Of a stretch of 5,091 nt of DNA, positions 1 through 4,847 are shown one piece after another (the stretch's first letter is position 1; every line of letters begins with the position of its first letter). A model generated the notes under the pieces. It was not told the origin of the DNA. It saw only the letters and a list, made by a program, of their open reading frames with translations, and ran no database searches. The DNA lies in the NCBI GenBank assembly GCA_001563325.1, contig LRSK01000172.1:1-5091 (forward strand), written 5' to 3'. This DNA comes from Candidatus Thorarchaeota archaeon SMTZ1-83 (lineage in GTDB: Archaea > Asgardarchaeota > Thorarchaeia > Thorarchaeales > Thorarchaeaceae). The translations under genes were made by a program, and so were the position numbers.

Positions 1-280
1 AAACGTACTGCGCCCCACCATGGAAGAAGACCGAAGTGGGAACGGCTGCCATGTATGCGAAGTCATCCATGTATGATGAGGGGTCATTGTAGACAAAAGT
101 CGCCCTACGGAGTGCTGTGAATTCATCCGGGAGCCCTGCTGATGCGCAGTCAGGGTCCAAGTGTACCCTGTTGGATTCGCGCCCATGCAGCGAGCCTGCA
201 GGCATCAGTGGAGTAACAAGAGATGCCAAAAGCAATGTCACAAGGAGAATGGAGAGAGGTTTCTGCGATCTAGATGTCAA
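1..280 (-). CDS. Secreted protein of unknown function, N-terminal part (3' end outside window)
   Basis: The frame is open from a TTG at 280 to the window edge, giving 93 codons with no stop, so the C-terminal part is missing. The start is well fixed: the codon just upstream (281-283) is an in-frame TGA, and GGAGTG at 292-287 lies 6 nt before the TTG. The N-terminus is a textbook Sec signal peptide: basic n-region with R4 and K7, hydrophobic core about residues 9-25 (LSILLVTLLLASLVTPL), then a P-A-G-S stretch near residues 27-30 where cleavage is likely. The mature part has a single Cys (C45) and an aromatic, Asp-rich stretch around 62-77 (FVYNDPSSYMDDFAYM), typical of a folded extracellular domain. 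I do not recognise the family. It lies 125 bp downstream of the TPR gene on the same strand and may have its own promoter. The signal peptide and ribosome binding site make it a real gene; its function is open. Confidence 0.8.
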   Translation of the reverse strand, partial: MTSRSQKPLSILLVTLLLASLVTPLMPAGSLHGRESNRVHLDPDCASAGLPDEFTALRRATFVYNDPSSYMDDFAYMAAVPTSVFFHGGAQYV

Positions 281-405
281 TCACTGCACTCCTTCATCTG
301 AATGCAAAACCTGTCAAGTTGAAGCAAATCAAGCTTTCTCGGGCAGTCTAATGTAAGAACGTGCTCCTATTAATAAGTAAACAGAGTATCGATGTGGATT
401 CTCAA
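281..405 (-). promoter_or_regulatory. Intergenic leader with weak TATA-like box
   Basis: This 125-bp gap follows the TPR stop codon and precedes the secreted-protein gene. On the minus strand it has an AT-rich stretch at about 382-368 (TTTACTTATTAATA) that could act as an archaeal TATA element, placing a start site some 25 nt downstream and leaving a leader of about 60 nt. No strong hairpin followed by a T-run was seen. The assignment rests only on base composition and position. Confidence 0.3.
287..292 (-). promoter_or_regulatory. Shine-Dalgarno site of the secreted-protein gene
   Basis: GGAGTG lies 6 nt before the TTG at 280. It decides the start, because the preceding in-frame codon is a stop and the next in-frame start candidates would remove part of the signal peptide. 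The same GGAGTG-to-TTG arrangement occurs before rtcB in this window. Confidence 0.7.
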
Positions 406-1332
406 CTACTCAATGTCATCAAGCATGCTTTCGTCGAAATCCTCGTCGAGGTCCTCCATCTCTTCTTTCTCAGGTAGGGCATCGATTATGTCATCAATCG
501 GGCCCCTCAGTCTCCGTCGGGTAGACCTCGACAAATCCCAGAGCTTCTGTTCTGCCCGCTCAATTACCTCTCGACTAAAGTCTGTCATATCGGCATCCAA
601 GTAAGACTGTGCAGCTTCCACGAAGTACTCTGCAGACTTCTTCTGATTGTCGTTCATTTCTGCGATGTCCCCTAGCAATGAGAGGGCATCCGCAACTCCA
701 GCCTTGTCATCAATCTCTCTGTAGATCTTGAGAGCCTTCTTGAACTCCTTTTCGGCCGCTTCCCAATCCTCTTTGTCTGCATAGGCGTTGCCAACATCCA
801 TTATTGTGCTCGCAACACCCTGTTGATTATCGACCGACTTGTAGGCCTTTTGAGCCTTCTTGAAATATGTGAGTGCCCCATCGAACTCTCCAAGACCATG
901 TTTTGCAAGAGCCAGGGCATACATGGCATCGGCTGCGCCATCTTGGTTCGACACTTTCTCAAACATCTTCATTGCCGTTTGACAGGTTTCAGCAGCATCA
1001 GCCCATTGCTCCAAGTTTATCTGAGCGACTCCAAGGTTATACAGAGCATCTCCAACGCCAGTTTCATCCTTGAGTTCCTTGTAGATCTTCAGAGACTGCT
1101 CGAAGCATTTGAGGGCTTCTTCATACTCTGCCACCCCCATGTATACGTTGCCGACCGCGTTCAGTATCTTCGCCGCAACATCCTTCTCGCCGGCTTCAAG
1201 CGCTTGGGATGCCTGCTCAAGCATCTCAGCAGGGTCCATGTCGTCAAATGATGCTTCTTCCTCACTCAAAGGGTACACATCTCCAGATATCAGCTGAGGC
1301 ATGACATCTCGCTTTTGAGCCTTTCTGCGCAT
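406..1332 (-). CDS. TPR repeat protein with acidic C-terminal tail
   Basis: A 308-residue soluble protein without signal peptide or membrane segment. Five tetratricopeptide units of exactly 40 residues follow one another from about residue 53 to 246, with matching positions at 61 (GNVY), 101 (GVAQ), 141 (ALAK), 181 (GNAY) and 221 (GDIA); helix B of each ends in a Y/F-containing motif such as LKIYKEL or LKIYREI. This period is that of LGN/kinesin-light-chain-type TPRs, which form a peptide-binding superhelix. After the repeats come a helical cap (247-268), a basic patch (RSTRRRLR, 269-276) and a very acidic tail (288-308) that could be a binding or self-masking segment. The ATG lies 3 bp after the stop of the upstream GTPase gene with only a weak Shine-Dalgarno site, so translation is probably coupled. 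A later start at Met11 is possible. By family it is a scaffold or adaptor; the adjacent GTPase is the obvious candidate partner, but this is inference. Confidence 0.9.
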   Translation of the reverse strand: MRRKAQKRDVMPQLISGDVYPLSEEEASFDDMDPAEMLEQASQALEAGEKDVAAKILNAVGNVYMGVAEYEEALKCFEQSLKIYKELKDETGVGDALYNLGVAQINLEQWADAAETCQTAMKMFEKVSNQDGAADAMYALALAKHGLGEFDGALTYFKKAQKAYKSVDNQQGVASTIMDVGNAYADKEDWEAAEKEFKKALKIYREIDDKAGVADALSLLGDIAEMNDNQKKSAEYFVEAAQSYLDADMTDFSREVIERAEQKLWDLSRSTRRRLRGPIDDIIDALPEKEEMEDLDEDFDESMLDDIE

Positions 1333-1335
1333 CCG

Positions 1336-2037
1336 TCACGGTGCCATTATCAGATTGGGATCTTCGAGCAGTGACCTAACAGAATCCTTCACCACGAACT
1401 GTTCGTCCCCGACTTGTACCTCTAGCAACTTGCGCAACTCAAACCTACGAAGATATCCCACTGCCTGTTCACGACTAACATTGAGACCTTTCATGAGCTT
1501 CTTCAGGCCATTAGAAGAACCACTATACTCAGCAAACCTAGAGAAGACAGAGCTCCATTGCATCATAGATAGGAAGAGCAAGGTTCGGAGCACTCTATCG
1601 ACATTCTCACCGGTTTCAGCAGAACAAGGCATGACTGCCTGACCAGCCAGAAATCGCATGTTCTTCCTAAGCTGATCGACTGGACGTGCGTTGGAAATGT
1701 CTTGTTTGTTGGCCGCAACAACACAAGGCACTCCTGGCAAAAAGAAAGCAATCTCTCTGAAGAACAGCTTTGCTCGCGCATCAGACTCCGGATCCGCCGA
1801 GTCAACAACAAAGATGATTCCGTCTGCCCCCTCACTCAGAATCTTACGAATAGTCCTGAACCTGAGCAGACCTGGTGTTCCAAACAGGAATACGCTCATG
1901 CCACTTACGTTGGCCATTCCGTGGTCCATCGCAATTGTTGTGCCACTACGTTCGATGTTGATGCATGCACCATCCGTTATTTGATGCACCATTAGACTCT
2001 TCCCAGACTCGTAAGGCCCAGTAACAATGATCTTCAT
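1336..2037 (-). CDS. Ras-like small GTPase (SRPRB/COG2229-like) with C-terminal winged-helix-like domain
   Basis: From the ATG at 2037 this is a 233-residue cytosolic GTPase. Visible G motifs: P-loop GPYESGKS (7-14), switch I Thr33/Thr34 in a GTTIAMDHG stretch, G3 region LFGTPG (51-56), NKQD (110-113) for guanine recognition and CSAET (138-142) as G5. The TTIAMDxG and FGTPG signatures recall COG2229, where the usual G3 Asp is also replaced. The residue after G56, equal to Ras Gln61, is Leu57, so intrinsic hydrolysis may be slow or need an external catalytic residue. Residues about 176-226 look like a small winged helix (helix, NVSREQAVGYLRRFE recognition-like helix, then a KLLEVQV/EQFVVKD hairpin). 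AGGTG (2049-2045) lies 7 nt before this ATG. A GTG at 2079, with AGAGG 6 nt upstream, would add 14 hydrophilic residues; the ATG is preferred because the P-loop strand then begins at residue 2. It heads a two-gene unit with the TPR gene 3 bp downstream. Effector and exact family are unknown. Confidence 0.88.
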   Translation of the reverse strand: MKIIVTGPYESGKSLMVHQITDGACINIERSGTTIAMDHGMANVSGMSVFLFGTPGLLRFRTIRKILSEGADGIIFVVDSADPESDARAKLFFREIAFFLPGVPCVVAANKQDISNARPVDQLRKNMRFLAGQAVMPCSAETGENVDRVLRTLLFLSMMQWSSVFSRFAEYSGSSNGLKKLMKGLNVSREQAVGYLRRFELRKLLEVQVGDEQFVVKDSVRSLLEDPNLIMAP

Positions 2038-2085
2038 GCGATTGCACCTGCGTTCTTCTCTGCTGAGAGCTGATTCCACTGTAAA

Positions 2086-2090
2086 CCTCT
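2086..2090 (-). promoter_or_regulatory. Alternative Shine-Dalgarno site for a longer GTPase form
   Basis: AGAGG lies 6 nt before an in-frame GTG at 2079-2077. It is as good a site as the AGGTG (2049-2045) before the preferred ATG at 2037, so the longer 247-residue form cannot be excluded by sequence alone. Confidence 0.35.
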
Positions 2091-2164
2091 GAATGATAAA
2101 TGGTTTGCCGTATTACATTCAAGGTAACGCATTTCAAACTCAAGAGAATGTTCAATGAATACAA

Positions 2165-2194
2165 GGAGACCGGCCGCTCGCAGCGGCAGTCCTC
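2165..2194 (-). ncRNA. GC-rich hairpin in selD 3' region, possible terminator or processing signal
   Basis: On the minus strand a 6-bp perfect stem GCCGCU/AGCGGC closes a GCG triloop. Below a small U/CG internal loop, GGAC pairs with GUCU (one G-U wobble). It begins at the base immediately after the SECIS-like hairpin, so the two may stack. No U-run follows, only mixed sequence (UUGUAUUC), so a classical intrinsic terminator is not supported; a processing or stability structure is equally possible. Confidence 0.4.
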
Positions 2195-2225
2195 GAGCAT
2201 CTATCCGTTAGGTTTCAGATTGCTC
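2195..2225 (-). ncRNA. Candidate archaeal SECIS element in the 3'-UTR of selD
   Basis: Read on the selD mRNA, this 31-nt hairpin starts at the nucleotide after the stop codon. Outer stem: GAGC (2225-2222) with GCUC (2198-2195), one bulged A (2221), then AUCU (2220-2217) with AGAU (2202-2199). Above it G2216 can wobble with U2203, leaving an internal loop of AAA (2215-2213) against a single A (2204). CC (2212-2211) then pairs with GG (2206-2205) under a UAAC loop. Known archaeal SECIS elements lie in 3'-UTRs and have an asymmetric GAA/A internal loop below a short GC-rich helix and small apical loop; this matches in layout, although the upper helix has only 2 bp. The in-frame UGA in the same gene makes a SECIS expected here. 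The identification rests on pairing by eye and on position, not on a covariance model. Confidence 0.5.
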
Positions 2226-3251
2226 TCACGGGAACGCGGTCTCGACAAACTTCACACCTTCGGCCAGCCGAGCCGCCGGCGTGGCCCGTGGCTTCTCTGT
2301 CCTACCAATGGTCCAGCAGGGAAGATCGTGTAATCTCATGACCTCTTGGAATTCTTCGACCTTGTCAGGTTGCAGGAACACAAGCATTCCACCAGCAGTT
2401 TCGGCTGCTAGTCCTTGGTCCAGCCTGTGGCCAAAGAACTTCGCCAGTTCAAGTGTGCCCCTGATGACTGGAACTTCCTCAATCACGACGTCGACACCAC
2501 TCTGAGAGGCCACATTGTCTGCGTGACCAATCAGACCGAAACCAGTTACATCAGTTGCAGCGTTGACGCCCACTCGTTTCATTGCCAGAGCGACCACCCG
2601 ATTGCTATGAGTCATCACTCGAACGGCGGTCTCTTGCATTGTTCGGAGCTCAGACTCCTGGAATCTCTCAAGGAGAGCCTCTCGCTTCTCGTCCTGCAAA
2701 TCCCGGTAGGATCTCATCGCAGGCTGAATCCCTAATGGTTTCGTCAACAGGATTGCATTACCAGGTTGCGCGCCCCTTGAATAGACGATATCATCAGGGT
2801 GAGCAACACCAAGACAAATGCCTCCGAAGACGGGTATCGGATTCCTAATAGTCTGGCCGCCTGTCACTCTGGAACCGAATTGCATCATGAAGTCATTCAT
2901 TCCCTTGAGAACGCCAACGACAATCTCTTCATCCATATCCTCGGGGTAGCCAATAAAGGCCTGAAGTGAAACTATCCCCGTGGCGCCCATTGCAAACACA
3001 TCGTTGGTCGCATTGCAAGCAACAATCTCACCTTGAATATGGGGATCGTCATGGATGGGTGTGAATATGTCAACGTTCTCGACTAGGGCGACTTGATCAT
3101 TGATTATACGAACCACAGCATCGTCGCCTATCTCTCCTTTGCAGAGTGCATCCTCAGTTGCCAGGCCTGCATTCTCCAGAAGACGAGAGAGGTCATCCTG
3201 CTTGACCTTACAACTTCAGCCATGGGTTGTTACCATTGCAGTCAGACGCAT
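2226..3251 (-). CDS. selD: Selenide, water dikinase (selenophosphate synthetase), probable selenoprotein with in-frame UGA
   Basis: SelD makes selenophosphate from selenide and ATP, the selenium donor for selenocysteyn-tRNA synthesis and selenouridine. The continuous frame from a GTG at 3116 covers only 296 residues and lacks the catalytic N-terminus. Upstream in the same frame the mRNA reads from ATG 3251 as MRLTAMVTTHG-UGA-SCK, the UGA (3216-3218, residue 12) aligning with E. coli Cys17 and K15 with Lys20. The RLT start also matches E. coli IRLTQY. Further conserved parts are GDDAVV (42-47), NVDIFTP (59-65), NATNDVFAMGA (80-90), the TGGQTI region (130-135), TKPLG (170-174) and DVTGFGLIGH (234-243). 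The total is 341 residues with Sec, close to the usual length (about 347 in E. coli). AGGTG (3262-3258) sits 6 nt before ATG 3251; upstream ATGs at 3269 and 3278 have poorly spaced sites. The gene is divergent from rtcB. Enzyme identity is nearly certain; Sec decoding is strongly inferred rather than proven. Confidence 0.93.
3216..3218 (-). other. selD: In-frame UGA, predicted selenocysteine codon of selD
   Basis: The complement reads GGC-TGA-AGT-TGT-AAG, that is G-U-S-C-K. The UGA falls exactly on the catalytic residue, which is Cys or Sec throughout the SelD family. Flanking codons on both sides encode conserved SelD sequence and the frame is intact, which is not what random decay would give. 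Confidence 0.85.
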
Positions 3252-3257
3252 CTCGCG

Positions 3258-3262
3258 CACCT
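3258..3262 (-). promoter_or_regulatory. Shine-Dalgarno site deciding the selD start
   Basis: AGGTG lies 6 nt before the ATG at 3251. The in-frame ATGs further upstream (3269 and 3278) have purine-rich sequence only 2 nt away, too close to act, so 3251 is the best-supported start. Confidence 0.55.
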
Positions 3263-3388
3263 GGTACATCGCCTCCATTTCCCTTGTGGCCCGTGGCCCA
3301 TGTTACACACAGCAAACGAGTAATAAAGACTCACGTTCTTTACTCTTCACAAGCCTTATAGCAGATGCGAAAAAACATCCAGTCTGAG

Positions 3389-3394
3389 GGAGTG
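3389..3394 (+). promoter_or_regulatory. Shine-Dalgarno site of rtcB
   Basis: GGAGTG, within GAGGGAGTG, ends 7 nt before the TTG at 3402 and supports this unusual start codon. The upstream frame has no ATG or GTG close to a comparable site. Confidence 0.65.
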
Positions 3395-3401
3395 TCTGAC
3401 T

Positions 3402-4847
3402 TTGCAAGCTAGGAAGTTGTCCGAGAATCTGTACGAAATCCCAAAGGGCACAATCGACTGCATGACCGTGCCGGTGAAGATCTATGCTTCTGACGCACTC
3501 TTCCAGAAGATGAAACAGGACAAGACCTTCGTGCAGGGAGCAAACGTAGCTTGTCTACCTGGAATCTACTCGCACAGTACTATTCTGCCTGATGGTCATC
3601 AGGGCTATGGATTCCCAATTGGCGGAGTTGCCGCAACGGACTATGAGAATGGCGTGATATCTCCCGGAGGTGTTGGCTATGACATCAACTGTGGAGTACG
3701 AGTCTTAGCGACAAATCTTGACGAGAAAGATGTGCGACCCAAGATCAGGGAACTCATCGATCGGCTTTTTGATGAGGTCCCAACCGGTGTTGGACGCGTA
3801 GGGAAGATATCGCTTCACGAACCAAGAGGCGTTGATGAGGTTCTCACCAGGGGCGCTGAATGGGCTGTAGAACGAGGATACGGCTGGGAGGAGGATTTGG
3901 ATCACATCGAAGCGAGGGGCACTCTTGAGCTCGCCGATGCATCCAAGGTGTCGCCGCATGCCAAGAAGAGGGGAATGGGGCAGGTTGGAACATTGGGCTC
4001 CGGAAACCACTTTCTTGAGATACAGACAGTTGATGCAATCTATGACGAAGTAGCGGCTAGAGCCATGGGCATCGACAGAAAAGGTCAGGTCACTGTCATG
4101 ATACACAGCGGATCAAGAGGGTTGGGCCACCAAGTCTGTGGTGACTATATCAAGACGATGACACAGGCTATGAGAAAGTATAACGTCCAAGTCCCGGACA
4201 GAGAGTTGTGCAGCGCGCCAACGACTTCCCCAGAGGGACAAGCGTATCTGGGAGCCATGAGTGCAGCTGCGAACTACGCTTGGGCGAATAGACAAGCCAT
4301 GATGCATTGGACTAGAGAGACCTTCTCCAAGGTCATGGGTCAATCAGCTGAAGACTTGGGGATGAATCTAATCTATGACGTTGCCCACAATATGGGCAAG
4401 GTCGAGGAACATGATATCGAAGGAAAGAGAAGGAAGGTCGTCGTTCACCGCAAGGGCGCAACAAGAGCGTTTCCTGCAGGACATCCCGAGACCCCTGCTG
4501 AGTACAAGAGTATAGGACAGCCAGTGTTGATTCCCGGCACCATGGGAACAGCGTCCTACATTCTGGTCGGAAGCCCGAAGAGCATGGAATTGACATTCGG
4601 TTCAACAGCACACGGCGCGGGGCGGTTCATGAGTAGGACGAGAGCAAAGAAGCAGTTCTTCGGGAAGGAGGTTCAGAGTCGACTAGCTGGCGAGGGCATC
4701 ATTGTAAAATCGCCCAAAGCGGTAGTCATTGCTGAAGAAGCACCAGGTGCCTACAAGGACGTTGACGAGGTCGTCAGGGTCTCTGATGCTGTTGGAATTG
4801 CCACGAAGGTTGTCAGACTACGTCCCATCGGAGTCATCAAGGGGTAG
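3402..4847 (+). CDS. rtcB: RNA-splicing ligase RtcB (tRNA ligase, 3'-phosphate/5'-OH joining)
   Basis: RtcB joins RNA 2',3'-cyclic-phosphate or 3'-phosphate ends to 5'-OH ends using GTP and Mn2+, and in archaea is the ligase that seals tRNA halves after intron removal. The protein is 481 residues, equal to Pyrococcus horikoshii RtcB, and is full length with no intein. Metal and active-site residues are all visible: D94 and C97 in GVGYDINCGVR, N202-H203 in GSGNHFLE, H235 in MIHSGSRGLGHQ, H329 in DVAHNMGKVEEH, and H404 in STAHGAGR, the histidine that receives GMP. The family end RPIGV-KG is present. TTG 3402 is chosen because GGAGTG lies 7 nt upstream and the N-terminus then begins just before the conserved YEIPK segment. 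The gene is transcribed away from selD and converges with the transporter gene, whose stop lies inside its last 30 bp. Identity is secure; archaeal tRNA splicing works with the archaeal endonuclease, which is not in the window. Confidence 0.97.
   Translation: MQARKLSENLYEIPKGTIDCMTVPVKIYASDALFQKMKQDKTFVQGANVACLPGIYSHSTILPDGHQGYGFPIGGVAATDYENGVISPGGVGYDINCGVRVLATNLDEKDVRPKIRELIDRLFDEVPTGVGRVGKISLHEPRGVDEVLTRGAEWAVERGYGWEEDLDHIEARGTLELADASKVSPHAKKRGMGQVGTLGSGNHFLEIQTVDAIYDEVAARAMGIDRKGQVTVMIHSGSRGLGHQVCGDYIKTMTQAMRKYNVQVPDRELCSAPTTSPEGQAYLGAMSAAANYAWANRQAMMHWTRETFSKVMGQSAEDLGMNLIYDVAHNMGKVEEHDIEGKRRKVVVHRKGATRAFPAGHPETPAEYKSIGQPVLIPGTMGTASYILVGSPKSMELTFGSTAHGAGRFMSRTRAKKQFFGKEVQSRLAGEGIIVKSPKAVVIAEEAPGAYKDVDEVVRVSDAVGIATKVVRLRPIGVIKG

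Larger units (their letters stand above)
3252..3401. promoter_or_regulatory. Divergent selD-rtcB promoter region
   Basis: These 150 bp separate two divergent genes and must hold both promoters. Toward rtcB, CTTATA at 3355-3360 is a TATA candidate; a start about 25 nt further on would leave a leader of roughly 15-20 nt containing the ribosome binding site. Toward selD, TTTATTA at 3327-3321 is a TATA candidate giving a leader of about 45-50 nt. The sequence CCTTATAG reads CTATAAGG on the other strand, so one AT-rich element could serve either direction. A tandem 7-bp repeat GTGGCCC occupies 3286-3299. No experimental start site is known. Confidence 0.4.

Noticed and set aside
117..356. Plus-strand 79-residue open frame
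   Set aside because: It lies opposite the secreted-protein gene, has no ribosome binding site or recognisable domain, and a Cys/Ser-rich composition typical of a shadow frame.
823..1251. Plus-strand 142-residue open frame opposite the TPR gene
   Set aside because: Its repetitive pattern comes from the TPR repeats read on the wrong strand; there is no independent support.
1946..2200. Minus-strand 84-residue open frame across the selD-GTPase gap
   Set aside because: It overlaps the P-loop region of the GTPase in another frame and runs through the GC-rich hairpin; no ribosome binding site or protein signature was seen.
3160..3215. Bacterial-type SECIS immediately downstream of the UGA
   Set aside because: Only a weak, partly wobble-paired stem (around CAGGA/UUCUG) can be drawn in this coding stretch, and the gene context is archaeal, where the element is expected in the UTR.
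3216..3218. TGA in selD as a disabling nonsense mutation (pseudogene)
   Set aside because: It falls exactly on the one residue known to be Sec in this family, the frame is intact on both sides over the full expected length, and a SECIS-like hairpin follows the gene.
3705..4106. Minus-strand 133-residue open frame inside rtcB
   Set aside because: It is fully contained in the well-conserved rtcB coding sequence and has no family features; it is a shadow.
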